Below are positions 43,845 through 52,884 of a DNA stretch of 64,000 bases, one piece after another; within the stretch, counting starts at the first letter, position 1; every line of letters starts with the position of its first letter. A program made the translations under genes and the position numbers. This stretch comes from Aliidiomarina sp. (GTDB lineage: Bacteria; Pseudomonadota; Gammaproteobacteria; Enterobacterales; Alteromonadaceae), in the NCBI RefSeq assembly GCF_022565475.1, contig NZ_JAIUMR010000002.1:186001-250000 (forward strand). The letters are read 5' to 3'. The notes under the pieces were generated by a model. It saw only the letters and a list, made by a program, of their open reading frames with translations, had not been told where the DNA came from and made no database searches.

Positions 43845-45446
43845 ATGTTATTGGTCGACGCGTTAATCAATGAATGTAAGCAGTTTGGGGTGAAAGAGTT
43901 TTTTGGTATTCCCGGTGACTTTGTCTTGCCACTGTTTCAAGCCTTGCAGCAGCGCAATGCTTTGCCGCTGTATTATTTAAGCCATGAACCTTCGGCGGTG
44001 TTTGCGGCGGACGCTGCAGCGCGCATTAGTAATAATCCGAGTGTCGTAATTCTTACCTACGGTGCGGGTGCGTTAAATGCGGTCAATGCTGTTGCTCAGG
44101 CGTATGTGGAGCATGTGCCCTTGGTGGTCATTGGCGGATTTCCCAGCAAGCAAGAAATTGAGCGCGGCCTCGCTATTCACCACCAAGCGCGAACGATCGA
44201 CTCTCAGCGTGATGTGTTTCGCGAAGTCACAACACTACAAGTGCGCTTAGACAACCCCAAAACCGCGGCTGAGCAATTGCGATTAGCGTTTCGGACGGCG
44301 AAAGAGAAAAGCCTACCCGTGTTTATTGAAATACCCCGTGACGCGACCAACGCTATCGTTCACGCTATGCCTCCCTACCAGCCTCGAGCAGTGGAGCATG
44401 ACGCTGTGGTTGCTGAAGCGGCGAAGCTAGTTGAGCGCCTACGAGTCGCGAAGCGGCCGGTGATTTTGGCCGATGTCGATGTGCGGCGCTTTCATGCGGT
44501 GGAAGCACTGGAAGTCTTTGCAGCACAGTTTAACTTGCCGATATTGAATACTTTTATGGGGCGGGCGAGTATTGACCAAAACCATCCCTGTTATGCTGGG
44601 ACGTTTTTAGATCGAACTGACACCGAAGCGGCTGAGTTGATACGCGCAGCTGACTTAGTACTGCAAGTTGGCGTGATCAAAACCGACAGTAACTTTGCCG
44701 CGCATGCGGACTTGTTTCCCAAAGAGAAAGTGGTGGAGTTGCAACATGGCGGTCCACAGCTGCCGCTGGCAGCCGTACTGGAGGAGCTAAGCATACAACT
44801 AGCGTCTGCTTTGTTGGCGCCATATGAAGTACGTTTATTGCAGGCACAATCAACGGACGAGGCTGCAGCATTAAGCTTAACCGCGACTTCAGTGGTGCAA
44901 GAGCTTGACCGGGTATTAAGTGACGGCCAGCAACTGGTTCCCTTTGTTTCTGACGTGGGTGATTGCTTGTTTGCGTCGTTACATGCGAAACCGTCGCTGC
45001 TGCTTGCGCCGGCATTTTATGCGTCAATGGGCTATGCGGTACCTGCTGCGCTTGGTGTGCAAGCAGTGACTGGCCTGCGGCCTGTGGTTTTGGTGGGCGA
45101 TGGTGCGTTTCTGATGACAGGTTTAGAGCTCGGCCACTGTCGGCGTTATGGTTTTGCGCCCGTAGTCGTGCTGTTTAATAACAAGCGCTGGGACATGATC
45201 AATGCGTTTGCACCGGATTTGAACTGTACCGAGCTGAACGACTGGGACTATGTGGCTTTGGCTAAAGGTATGGGCGGAGCAGCCTATCGCGTGACGTCGC
45301 TGGACCAGTTTGCCCCGGCGTTGGAGCTAGCCTTGCAAGATGAATCGCGATTTAGCTTGATCGAAGTGATGCTCGACGCAAGCGGGCGTACTGCACGATT
45401 AAACAATTTTGCCCAAGGTTTTTTGCAAGCGGGAGCGTCGTGTTAA
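43845..45446 (+). CDS. thiamine-diphosphate 2-keto acid decarboxylase (IpdC/PDC family)
   Basis: A 533-residue ThDP enzyme of the pyruvate/indolepyruvate/phenylpyruvate decarboxylase family. FGIPGDFVLPLF starts the PYR domain; the cofactor-activating Glu is in LSHEPSAVFAADAAAR (near 48); AIHHQART carries the catalytic His pair. The PP domain has VLVGDGAFLMTGLELGHCRRYG...VVLFNN, the GDG-NN metal/diphosphate motif. It would make an aldehyde from an aromatic or branched keto acid; the exact substrate cannot be read from the sequence. AGAGGAG precedes the ATG. Confidence 0.88.
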   Translation: MLLVDALINECKQFGVKEFFGIPGDFVLPLFQALQQRNALPLYYLSHEPSAVFAADAAARISNNPSVVILTYGAGALNAVNAVAQAYVEHVPLVVIGGFPSKQEIERGLAIHHQARTIDSQRDVFREVTTLQVRLDNPKTAAEQLRLAFRTAKEKSLPVFIEIPRDATNAIVHAMPPYQPRAVEHDAVVAEAAKLVERLRVAKRPVILADVDVRRFHAVEALEVFAAQFNLPILNTFMGRASIDQNHPCYAGTFLDRTDTEAAELIRAADLVLQVGVIKTDSNFAAHADLFPKEKVVELQHGGPQLPLAAVLEELSIQLASALLAPYEVRLLQAQSTDEAAALSLTATSVVQELDRVLSDGQQLVPFVSDVGDCLFASLHAKPSLLLAPAFYASMGYAVPAALGVQAVTGLRPVVLVGDGAFLMTGLELGHCRRYGFAPVVVLFNNKRWDMINAFAPDLNCTELNDWDYVALAKGMGGAAYRVTSLDQFAPALELALQDESRFSLIEVMLDASGRTARLNNFAQGFLQAGASC

Positions 45447-45513
45447 ATAACTGGTGTTTTTTCGGAATGGGTAGTAAAGATAATACATTACGTATTCTTT
45501 GGTGCTCTCATCC

Positions 45514-46560
45514 ATGCAGTTTCAACCGATTGTCAGGCCGAATGTAGATCCGAAGCGTCATCAACGCACGCTACTGCGTATTGTGTTAGTGGTGATGTTT
45601 GTGTTTTCTGTCTTGATTGGTAGTCTGAATGTTTTTCTGTTTCAGGCTTACCAAGTCGGCACTTATAATTTCATCAGTGCTGCTGCAAGTGTGATTATTT
45701 GGTTTTACTATCAAGCCACGCGTAACTTAAAGTTCGCATCTTGGTTATTAACGTTCGCTGTTATCTTTAATTTAAGTGCATTCATTGTTTCAGCAAAAGG
45801 GGCTGCCTATTCAATTATTTGGGTGACGGTCCTTCCGCCACTTGCATTCTTTTTACTGGGGCGCCGAGCCGGCTCTTGGGTCACTGGAATTGCATTTGTA
45901 GCAACGATCGCTTTTCTTATAATTAATTTGCCCGACTTACCGGTTCTCGCCTTTACAACCGGAACCATCCTCAATATTACAGAAGTGTTGATTATTCTTT
46001 GGCTGATCTTTCGATTTTATGAGGGGTCGCGGCAGTCTGCCTATCAAGAGTTAGAGCGACTTTCGGTGGTTGATAAACTGACGGGATTATATAATCGCGC
46101 AAAGTTAGATGACCTTCTCGAAGCAAACATTCACTTAAGCTCGCGCACCTCACTACCTTTGGTGGTGATGCTCTTGGACATTGATCATTTTAAGCGGATA
46201 AATGACCAGTATGGACACGTTGAAGGTGATGCGGTCTTGCAACAAGTTGCGGTGACATTGAGTAAGCGCGTTCGGTCGACGGACGTTCTTGGGCGTTGGG
46301 GTGGCGAAGAATTTCTTCTGATCTGCCCGGCAACGCGTTTATCTGAGGGACTGCAGCTAGCAGACATGTTACGGCAACATGTCGCGGACGATATAAAACG
46401 GGCGACAGACCCGCTCACTTTAAGTATCGGTGTGACCGAAGTATGTCGTCAGATACAGCCTAACGATGTGATTCGTCAGGCCGATTCTGCGTTATATAAG
46501 GCCAAAAATAGTGGGCGCAATCGCGTTGTTCATTTTACAGAAGAACGTCCAGTTACTTAG
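45514..46560 (+). CDS. membrane diguanylate cyclase (GGEEF)
   Basis: A 348-residue protein. Six membrane helices (about 22-165) form an unnamed sensor region, followed by GGDEF (about 185-345). GGEEF at 263-267 is intact, and RSTD five residues earlier (254-257) is an inhibitory I-site, so c-di-GMP synthesis with product feedback is likely. [15 protein letters not shown] and the C-terminal [13 protein letters not shown] are typical. The ribosome site is weak; I use the ATG at 45514 rather than a TTG at 45499. The stop overlaps the convergent yaiI-like gene by four bases. Confidence 0.92.
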   Translation: MQFQPIVRPNVDPKRHQRTLLRIVLVVMFVFSVLIGSLNVFLFQAYQVGTYNFISAAASVIIWFYYQATRNLKFASWLLTFAVIFNLSAFIVSAKGAAYSIIWVTVLPPLAFFLLGRRAGSWVTGIAFVATIAFLIINLPDLPVLAFTTGTILNITEVLIILWLIFRFYEGSRQSAYQELERLSVVDKLTGLYNRAKLDDLLEANIHLSSRTSLPLVVMLLDIDHFKRINDQYGHVEGDAVLQQVAVTLSKRVRSTDVLGRWGGEEFLLICPATRLSEGLQLADMLRQHVADDIKRATDPLTLSIGVTEVCRQIQPNDVIRQADSALYKAKNSGRNRVVHFTEERPVT

Positions 46561-47006
46561 TGGGCTTGTAAAATCCGATCAAGATGGTTGGCAAATCGCT
46601 GTCGATCGGCTTGATTTAGGGGCGGTGGCCCGCCGCTTTGAATGCCACTTGAACGCATGGTGTCCATAAAGTCGCGAATATTCAAACGTTCACCGATATT
46701 TTCTTTGCTAAATAACTCACCACGCGGGCTCAGGGCTTGTGCGCCTTTTTCGATCACTTCTGCTGCGAGTGGAATATCACTGGTAATGACTAAGTCATTT
46801 GGTTGTGCTAGGCGAACAATTTCGTTATCGGCGACATCAAAACCAGCACTGACTTGAATGCTGGTAATCAGACCGCCAGGTGGTGTTTTTATGCGTTGAT
46901 TAGCCACCATGGTTAGGGGAATTTGTTTACGCTGCGCAGCACGAAAAAGAATATCGCGAATAACCACAGGGCATGCGTCGGCGTCGACCCAGATGGTGAT
47001 GCTCAT
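46557..47006 (-). CDS. yaiI: YaiI/YqxD family protein (UPF0178, PIN-like)
   Basis: A 149-residue protein of the YaiI/YqxD (DUF188) family. [22 protein letters not shown] opens with the conserved Asp-x-Asp and Cys; [29 protein letters not shown] and [13 protein letters not shown] follow. The family has been grouped with PIN-like nucleases because of its Asp pattern, but its function is unproven. It overlaps the HEPN gene upstream by four bases (ATGA), so the two are translationally coupled. Confidence 0.92.
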   Translation of the reverse strand: MSITIWVDADACPVVIRDILFRAAQRKQIPLTMVANQRIKTPPGGLITSIQVSAGFDVADNEIVRLAQPNDLVITSDIPLAAEVIEKGAQALSPRGELFSKENIGERLNIRDFMDTMRSSGIQSGGPPPLNQADRQRFANHLDRILQAH

Positions 47007-47668
47007 GAACTTTGCTCGCGAAAGTAGATAGCAGGTGCCCACAGGTCATGCGCATTTTTCATCATGAGCTTAATCATGATCGGGATAATTTGGCCGAGGA
47101 TTTCTGTCGCATTTTTCAATTGCTTGCGATTTAGGCTGCTGCCATAGGTCGCACCGCCATGAATAAGTTGATTACGAAGTGTGTACATGCGGTCGAGTAA
47201 AATACTCAGTGAGACGGTGATTTCTTGCTGCGCAAGTGCTTGGTTTGCGCGCTGCTTGGCCTTTTCAAAGGGCTCCTTCCACGCTTCTGGGTCTGTGCGT
47301 CCGTTGATGGAGTCCCAATACGGTTGATAGACAAACTCATTATTCATAAAGCTGCGAATGGCGGCTGGATAGTGTGTCCAAATCACATTATAGAGTTCGC
47401 GATCTTGGTCATAGGTGACTAAGCGATTGATAAATTGTTGAAACGTATCGCGTGCGCCCGATCGTATTTCATTGGCGTAGTCGTTCGCATAAGCGGCATT
47501 GAAGGCGATCCACAGGGCGATAAACTCACCGTCGAGATCTTTGTTTTCACGCTCCTTTTCGGCCTTTTGCAGCCAGCTTAGTGCACGATGAACCCGTAGA
47601 TTAATGCCCTGAGCCCAGTTGTCTCGATAGCCCCGTTGATAGGCTTTTAACTGCTTAAAATTTTGCAT
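47003..47668 (-). CDS. HEPN domain protein
   Basis: A 221-residue helical protein. The C-terminal half has [25 protein letters not shown], where RNQLIH fits the HEPN R-x4-H motif, and [13 protein letters not shown] near residue 52 is typical of Apea-like HEPN proteins. Many HEPN proteins are metal-independent RNases or sit in toxin-antitoxin and defence systems, while others only bind. GGAGG lies five bases before the ATG. It is coupled to the PIN-like yaiI gene downstream. Substrate and role unknown. Confidence 0.78.
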   Translation of the reverse strand: MQNFKQLKAYQRGYRDNWAQGINLRVHRALSWLQKAEKERENKDLDGEFIALWIAFNAAYANDYANEIRSGARDTFQQFINRLVTYDQDRELYNVIWTHYPAAIRSFMNNEFVYQPYWDSINGRTDPEAWKEPFEKAKQRANQALAQQEITVSLSILLDRMYTLRNQLIHGGATYGSSLNRKQLKNATEILGQIIPIMIKLMMKNAHDLWAPAIYFREQSS

Positions 47669-47705
47669 GCTGCCTCCATGCCAAGTTGCTTTCCGACACT
47701 ATAGC

Positions 47706-47775
47706 AGAATTCTGGCTCGGAGCCGCAATAGCCATTCCGGCTCCGAGCCAGAATTCTATGTGCATGATATTGTAG
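47706..47775 (+). repeat. dispersed palindromic repeat, two cores (cluster 10)
   Basis: Cores GGCTCGGAGCC at 47714-47724 and GGCTCCGAGCC at 47739-47749, 25 bp apart. AGAATTC flanks both outer sides, so the whole unit is an inverted repeat. The tail TATGTGCATGATATTG follows. It lies between divergent genes. Confidence 0.88.
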
Positions 47776-47838
47776 ATGTAATTTTGCGGTGGCATTTGTT
47801 TTTTGGCGGTGGTAGGTTTTGTCAGAAAAGGAGGAATT

Positions 47839-48153
47839 GTGCGCAAGATAATTTTGACGGCATTGTCCTGTGCGTTATTGGCTGTCTTTTTTGGTTGGCT
47901 GGTAACTGCACAAGCAAACGCGAGTTCGTCCAACGACAGTGCATCGCTGTTGATTGCGTTGGTTTCGATTCCGCTCGTGTTGGCGTCGGCGGTGTTTTCT
48001 GTTGGCGCAGGATGGGTATTGCGCACATCGGAACGTCGTCATGAGCACAAAATCAACTCGCCTATGTGGTTGTTGGCCTATGTGTTAAATGTGCTCCTGG
48101 CCGTGGGTTACATCCTTGGGTTGCTATATATCATTATTCTGATTGTTCGCTAG
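47839..48153 (+). CDS. small membrane protein, unknown function
   Basis: A 104-residue protein with an N-terminal hydrophobic segment (about 3-24, possibly a signal peptide ending ANA), a second helix (about 33-55) and a third at the end (about 76-103). A basic stretch, RTSERRHEHK, separates helices two and three. I start at the GTG at 47839, which has AAGGAGG four bases upstream; the frame runs further up without a ribosome site. Its end overlaps the convergent hydrolase gene by 20 bp. No domain recognised. Confidence 0.65.
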   Translation: MRKIILTALSCALLAVFFGWLVTAQANASSSNDSASLLIALVSIPLVLASAVFSVGAGWVLRTSERRHEHKINSPMWLLAYVLNVLLAVGYILGLLYIIILIVR

Positions 48154-48991
48154 CGCGCTGCCGTTGGGCTTCTAATCGGGCTAAATAGGACTCAATGTCA
48201 CTATATGCGGAGCTCCAGAAACGTAGCGGACTGGCGAGGCTAGCGACCATATCGACATGGCGAATTCGTGGGTAAAAGTGTGTTTCCACGGCGACACCGA
48301 GCTCTTGCAAGCGTTCGGCATAGCGTTCGCTGTGCGCGGGCTTTGCTACTGTATCGGCTTGTCCATGAAGGAGTAGGGTCGGTGGATGTGAAGCGCTTGC
48401 CAGCTCGATGGGGTTCGCTTCGTTACCTTCAACACGGCTAAACTTCTCGCCCACGCGCTCATGTTCAAGCGGCAAGTCATAAGGGCCGGAAAGACCGATG
48501 AGTGCAATGATTTGTTCTTGCAGATTGCCAAGATAACGATTATCCGTTGCGAGCATTGCGGCACTGTGGGCACCTGCCGAATGACCAACCAAAATCAAGT
48601 CAACAGCGCTGTCGTAACGTGATGAAAAGGTCGTCATGGCAACCGCAACATCGTCAATAAAGTCCGGAAACTCAACCTCGGGAAACACCCGGTAATCGGG
48701 GATTAGTGTGGTGTAACCCAAGCGAGTAAACGCTTGGCCAATGAATTCAAAGTCTTTTTTATCACCTTCTTCCCACGCGCCACCGTAAACAAATACAACC
48801 ACGGCGCTATGTTGCTTGTCTGTCGGATGGTAGATGTCGAAACGTTGTCGCGAGCTTTCTCCATAGGCCACATCGCGCTCAAGTGTGTATGCCCCACTTG
48901 GCGTCACAGCATTCAGTACGCGAGTAGGCTGGCATCCCGTCATGACGACAAGAGCACCGAGAAGTAAAGCAACAAGATAAAAATTCATCAT
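48134..48991 (-). CDS. alpha/beta-hydrolase lipoprotein (esterase-like)
   Basis: A 285-residue protein. The lipobox VVMTGC near residue 19 marks a lipoprotein, so it acts at the envelope. The alpha/beta-hydrolase core has VVVFVYGGAWEEGDKKDF (an HGG-like oxyanion motif with Tyr for His), LILVGHSAGAHSAAML with nucleophile Ser in GHSAG, LLLHGQADTVAKPAHSER with the Asp, and YPRIRHVDM with the catalytic His. It resembles carboxylesterases of the hormone-sensitive-lipase/kynurenine-formamidase side. The start at 48991 is one codon ahead of another ATG; GGA lies upstream. Confidence 0.87.
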   Translation of the reverse strand: MMNFYLVALLLGALVVMTGCQPTRVLNAVTPSGAYTLERDVAYGESSRQRFDIYHPTDKQHSAVVVFVYGGAWEEGDKKDFEFIGQAFTRLGYTTLIPDYRVFPEVEFPDFIDDVAVAMTTFSSRYDSAVDLILVGHSAGAHSAAMLATDNRYLGNLQEQIIALIGLSGPYDLPLEHERVGEKFSRVEGNEANPIELASASHPPTLLLHGQADTVAKPAHSERYAERLQELGVAVETHFYPRIRHVDMVASLASPLRFWSSAYSDIESYLARLEAQRQRASEQSE

Positions 48992-49143
48992 TTTCCGTTT
49001 TATAGTTTCATTATTTCTTTTACTCGTTTTCACCATAAATAGTTTATTTCTGTTTTAAATTCCGTTTTTCGTCTGGAAAACGATGGATACTCAGCGTAAA
49101 TTGAACACAAATAATGTGATTTTGTGCCAGTTTGGAGGCATGC

Positions 49144-49521
49144 ATGAATATTTCTCGGTTGCTGGTCATCGTGCTGTTTATGAGTGTCTTATCCGGTTGT
49201 GTGATTCAGTATAATTCAGGCCGATACTATACAATCTCGACGATTGTTGGTGGTTCTGGAGAAATCACGCCCCGTTCTGCAACGGTCGCTGAAGGCGAAC
49301 GCCTGACCATGACACTCAGACCAAATTCAGGCTGGACGATCGGGAATATTAGTGGCTGTGATGGCCAACTTGATCAACTGACTTATCGCACTGGGCGAAT
49401 TCGAGCGGATTGCACAGTGCGCGTTGAGTTCGTTGAAATCGTCGGTGTAGCCTATGAAGCGCGCAGTTGGACCGAATCAAATGGTCATACGGTGACAATA
49501 ATACAGCCTGTTAGTTACTGA
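49144..49521 (+). CDS. small lipoprotein with beta-rich repeat-like domain
   Basis: A 125-residue lipoprotein: signal sequence to the lipobox SVLSGC (Cys near 19), then a compact domain TISTIVGGSGEITPRSATVAEGERLTMTLRPNSGWTIGNISGCDG. That wording is typical of the bacterial beta-strand repeat unit found in many surface proteins (G.G.I.P....V..G......A..G......). Two cysteines could pair. GGAGG lies five bases before the ATG at 49144. Its end overlaps the convergent pseudouridine synthase gene by 11 bp. Confidence 0.75.
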   Translation: MNISRLLVIVLFMSVLSGCVIQYNSGRYYTISTIVGGSGEITPRSATVAEGERLTMTLRPNSGWTIGNISGCDGQLDQLTYRTGRIRADCTVRVEFVEIVGVAYEARSWTESNGHTVTIIQPVSY

Positions 49522-50197
49522 CTTTTGACTTTACTTGAGGCCAAGGTTGTTGCCATGGCTGCTGCAGCCCGTCGATTAATCGCCAGTCATAATCGATGAA
49601 ACCTTGGTCGCTTGCTGGTAACGCGATGAAACTGAATGACTCATTATGCCAGTGAAAGCGCAAAGCCATGGCATGCAGCATCAAGCGTGGTGCAGCGTCG
49701 CCACCGTAACGACTATCCCCCCAAATGGGTGCACTTAAACTCTTTAATGCAACGCGCAGCTGATGGGTTTTACCTGACAGCGGTCGCAGTAAATACACGC
49801 GAAAGCCCAGTCCTGTGCCATAGCTGAAAAACTGCGTGGTGGCTGGGTTGTGCATGGTTTTACACAACATCCAGCTACCATTGCGACTTTTGGTCATGTC
49901 ACCCTGAATGAGCCCCTGTTTCTTTTTCGGTTTATTACCGCCGATGGCCAGGTAGTACTTGTCAATCGCATGAGCCTCAAATAGCCGACCGAAATCGCGA
50001 GCTGCGGACTTATTCCGAGCAACGATCAACAGCCCACTGGTTTCCTTGTCGAGCCGATGCACCGGAAACAGCGATTCACCGATTTGGCGTTCCAGCAACA
50101 CGATGACTCCCGCTGTATCACCCTCCGAATGCATCCCGAGCCCCGATGGCTTATTGACCACATAGAAGTCCGGATGACTTTTCAGAATCTCAATCAT
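49511..50197 (-). CDS. RluA-family pseudouridine synthase
   Basis: A 228-residue RNA pseudouridine synthase of the RluA/RsuA superfamily, without an S4 domain. FYVVNKPSGLGMHS opens the catalytic domain, and FPVHRLDKETSGLLIVA carries the catalytic Asp in HRLDxxTSG. LRPLSGKTHQLRVALKSLSAPIWGDSRYGG completes the family pattern. Length and motif style fit the small RluA-like group (TIGR01621). The target RNA is unknown. The ribosome site is weak. Confidence 0.9.
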   Translation of the reverse strand: MIEILKSHPDFYVVNKPSGLGMHSEGDTAGVIVLLERQIGESLFPVHRLDKETSGLLIVARNKSAARDFGRLFEAHAIDKYYLAIGGNKPKKKQGLIQGDMTKSRNGSWMLCKTMHNPATTQFFSYGTGLGFRVYLLRPLSGKTHQLRVALKSLSAPIWGDSRYGGDAAPRLMLHAMALRFHWHNESFSFIALPASDQGFIDYDWRLIDGLQQPWQQPWPQVKSKVSN

Positions 50198-50211
50198 ATC
50201 AATAAGCTACC

Positions 50212-50262
50212 TTTCCGGCTCGGAGCCGCAATTCATTTCCTATCTGGCTCGGAGCCGGAATG
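50212..50262. repeat. dispersed palindromic repeat, two cores (cluster 11)
   Basis: Cores GGCTCGGAGCC at 50217-50227 and 50246-50256, 29 bp apart. Between them GCAATTCATTTCC matches the tail of cluster 9. It lies between two minus-strand genes. Confidence 0.85.
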
Positions 50263-50277
50263 TTTGTCGTTGTTAAT

Positions 50278-51639
50278 TTAACGCACTAAGTGCCACTGGG
50301 TTTGGCGGCCGGCGAGGTAAATGACCCGTTCACCGTTGAAGTACGCGCTTTGTTCCAGCTTGACTTGGACGAGTTGGTTATCCCACTCCGGCACGGCTTG
50401 CTTGATGTAACCTTCGATGGCATAACCGGTATTGGCATAAAGCGGCCAGTCACCTTGAATCGGGGTTGGACCTTGGTTGTCCCACATGCCGATGGTGGGA
50501 CCCGGTGCGTGGCCGAAGAACCCAAGTGGGTGGGTGTAGGTGCTACTCAAAATACCCTCCGCGCGCGCTTTTTCCTGAGTCGCAGCAAGAATTTCGTTGC
50601 CGGTTCTACCGGTCACAAACTCACCCGTGAGAATGTCCTGCCAACGATTACCAGTGGCTAATGCAGATTTGAACGACTCTGGGATATCGTCTTCGTCAGC
50701 ACGCAACACATACGCCATTTCCTGCGTGTCGGTGCACAATTTGAAATAGCAAATGCCAACATCCGTATGCAGCACGTCGCCGCGCTGAATTACGCCACTT
50801 TCACCGCAGAACGGCGTGTCTTCTTCACAGGTAATACCTGGGCGCTGGTAGGTCACATATGGCATAAACCAAATTGGCAATTCGAGTTCACTGAAACGCT
50901 CGCGAATGTACCAAGCGACGTCGTCTGTAGTAGTGACACCTGGGGTAATTACGCGAGAACTAAAGGCTTCGCTAATCACGCCGCGGGCAATTCCAACCAC
51001 GTGCGGATACACCTCGAGTTCTTGCTCGGTGCGCTGTTCGATCCAACGCACGACGAGATTTTCGGCTGAAACTAACCGGCTTTCGAACTCGCTGGGTAAG
51101 ACTTCGAGCAAGCGCGCATGCATACCTTGCGTTAGACCGTCGGCCACTGACCAGTCGCGAGAAACGTTAATACCAATGCGCTGCGGATTCTTCGCCACAA
51201 TTAGCTCGCCTAGCGCTTGCCACTGTTCATCGAGGCTGCCGCCTTGCCAAGCTGCGTCATATGGACCGCCAAGTGGATAGGTATTTACAGTTTCGCGAGT
51301 AACCGAGCCGTCCGCTTGGCGATGAAACACCAGCATGGTGGTGCGGCGGGCGGCAAATGTCGGTTGTGGGACTAAAGTAAAGTACACCGGATCTTCCGCT
51401 TTTTCGCGATTAATCACTAACCACATGTCGAGATCTTGCTCAGCCATGAGGGCTGGTAGCAGGTTGTCGAGGCGGTCGGTCAGCATGCTGTTTTCAGGTC
51501 CAATGCGTTCGCGGTGCGGCACGATGGAAAAGTCGGTGGCATTCTCGATGACGCGGCCTTGGTCGAATTCTGTCGCCTGTACAGCGGTGAGTGCCGGCAG
51601 TGCAAGCCCGGCTAATATTGCTAAAGTGAGTCGCTTCAT
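50278..51639 (-). CDS. secreted M24 family Xaa-Pro peptidase
   Basis: A 453-residue protein with a signal peptide (about 1-22, ending VQA) and a creatinase-type N-terminal domain, followed by the M24 'pita-bread' catalytic domain. The metal ligands look complete: HTDVGI (Asp), CTDTQEMAYV (Asp), HPLGFFGHAPGP (His), YAIEGYIKQAVPEW (Glu) and VKLEQSAYF (Glu). It would cleave X-Pro bonds or dipeptides in the periplasm. I start at the ATG at 51639; the frame runs upstream to 51732 into non-signal sequence. Confidence 0.9.
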   Translation of the reverse strand: MKRLTLAILAGLALPALTAVQATEFDQGRVIENATDFSIVPHRERIGPENSMLTDRLDNLLPALMAEQDLDMWLVINREKAEDPVYFTLVPQPTFAARRTTMLVFHRQADGSVTRETVNTYPLGGPYDAAWQGGSLDEQWQALGELIVAKNPQRIGINVSRDWSVADGLTQGMHARLLEVLPSEFESRLVSAENLVVRWIEQRTEQELEVYPHVVGIARGVISEAFSSRVITPGVTTTDDVAWYIRERFSELELPIWFMPYVTYQRPGITCEEDTPFCGESGVIQRGDVLHTDVGICYFKLCTDTQEMAYVLRADEDDIPESFKSALATGNRWQDILTGEFVTGRTGNEILAATQEKARAEGILSSTYTHPLGFFGHAPGPTIGMWDNQGPTPIQGDWPLYANTGYAIEGYIKQAVPEWDNQLVQVKLEQSAYFNGERVIYLAGRQTQWHLVR

Positions 51640-51771
51640 AATTATTGTCGTGACGCCTTCGCGCCCGTCCTTTGTTTTTGTCCGAATTAACGGAATTATC
51701 CTACCGCAATTCGGCGCGGAAGGGGAATGCATGATATTCTGCAGAAAGGAAACGGGAGCAATGAGACGAAC

Positions 51772-52188
51772 ATGGCAATTTTAATTTCCCAACGGGTGGA
51801 AATTCCAGAGCAAGAAATTGAGTGGCAATTTATTCGCTCCAGCGGGGCTGGTGGTCAGAATGTAAATAAAGTTGCTACCGCAGCGCAACTGATCTTTGAC
51901 ATTCAAGCGTCGTCACTGCCTGACTTTTATAAGGAACGTTTGCTGAAACTCAGTGATCATCGAATTACTGCAAGTGGCAAAATTATTATTAAGTGCCAAG
52001 AAACGCGCAGTCAGTTGCAGAACCGTGAGTTGGCACTGGAGCAGTTTATTGCTTTGGTGCGTAGCGTCAATAAAGTCGTGAAAAAACGTATCGCGACAAG
52101 GCCCACCCGGGCGGCAAAAGAGCGACGTTTGCAGAGCAAAAAGCAACACAGCGCCAAGAAAGCGCTGCGTAAGAGTAAAGACTTTTAA
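51772..52188 (+). CDS. arfB: alternative ribosome-rescue factor ArfB
   Basis: A 138-residue peptidyl-tRNA hydrolase that frees stalled ribosomes. The release-factor-like GGQ motif is in FIRSSGAGGQNVNKVATAAQL (near 27-29). The C-terminal basic tail RPTRAAKERRLQSKKQHSAKKALRKSKDF enters the empty mRNA channel in known ArfB. Length matches E. coli YaeJ (140). The start at 51772 fits the family N-terminus (MAILISQRVEIPEQEIEW). It is convergent with the SnoaL-like gene, 11 bp apart. Confidence 0.94.
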   Translation: MAILISQRVEIPEQEIEWQFIRSSGAGGQNVNKVATAAQLIFDIQASSLPDFYKERLLKLSDHRITASGKIIIKCQETRSQLQNRELALEQFIALVRSVNKVVKKRIATRPTRAAKERRLQSKKQHSAKKALRKSKDF

Positions 52189-52199
52189 GCGAGCTTGAG

Positions 52200-52643
52200 T
52201 CAGTCCGCAGCGGTAGTGGCGTTCCAGTTCACCGCTTGCCAGCGCTCTTCACGAAACACCAATACGCCGGTATTGAAGTGCCGGCCGATCACGTCACCGT
52301 CGGTATTCTTGCTAATCAGCGTGAAATTAATCACCACGGTTTCACCATAGTTTTTCAATTCAACGTCTTCGGCACTAAACCAAGTTGTCACTGCATCTTC
52401 GGCGATGGGCGTACTGCCCTGCATGCCCGCCATGAGTTCGGCGCGACCAAAGCGAGTGCCTCGCGAACTTGTATAGGTCAGGTCGTCAGCCCAAAATGAG
52501 CCATGAATTTCGGCATCATTGATGGAAGCACCATATAGAAAATGATCGACGGCGGCTTTCGCAGCGGCCGTATCGGGCGCTTGAGCAATGGCTGACGTTG
52601 ACATGGTGGCGATAACAAAAAATATTCCAATGACCTTGCGCAT
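52200..52643 (-). CDS. secreted SnoaL-like/DUF4440 protein
   Basis: A 147-residue protein with a signal peptide (about 1-20, ending AIAQ) and an NTF2-like cone fold. AVDHFLYGASINDAEIHGSFWADDLTYTSSRGTRFGRAELMAG and TLISKNTDGDVIGRHFNTGVLVFREERWQAVNWNATT follow the DUF4440/SnoaL-like pattern. Enzymatic role unknown; many members only bind small molecules. Divergent from the 42-residue frame at 52756. Confidence 0.8.
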   Translation of the reverse strand: MRKVIGIFFVIATMSTSAIAQAPDTAAAKAAVDHFLYGASINDAEIHGSFWADDLTYTSSRGTRFGRAELMAGMQGSTPIAEDAVTTWFSAEDVELKNYGETVVINFTLISKNTDGDVIGRHFNTGVLVFREERWQAVNWNATTAAD

Positions 52644-52755
52644 AGACTAAACCCTATTGGTGAACGAGAAAGACTCATAGTAGTCATGCTGACGTCGAAT
52701 TTGCAATTCTGCGCAGCTGTCCTAGGCTTACCCCGACGACAACAAGGAGGAAACA

Positions 52756-52884
52756 ATGGATAACAAATCGCAGATTCAAGCGGTCTATCTGGCGTTTGCG
52801 CATGTTTGGACATTAGCGGACGGTAAACTTAAACGCTTTCAGCAATTTGTCGACACTCATCTGCATAACCAAGTGTTACCCTAG
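52756..52884 (+). CDS. 42-residue small protein
   Basis: An intergenic frame with a very strong ribosome site: AAGGAGG at 52744-52750, six bases from the ATG. It encodes 42 residues starting MDNKSQIQAVYLAFAHVWTL, mostly helical and amphipathic, ending HNQVLP. No membrane segment and no family I recognise. Its last 9 bases overlap the end of the convergent nuclease gene, the same tail-to-tail pattern seen elsewhere here. The ribosome site makes translation likely. Confidence 0.6.
   Translation: MDNKSQIQAVYLAFAHVWTLADGKLKRFQQFVDTHLHNQVLP

Noticed and set aside
47667-48044. Frames across 47667-48044 on both strands as proteins
   Set aside because: They translate the repeat (GSGSEPEF-like) and are out of frame with the membrane protein that has AAGGAGG before its GTG.
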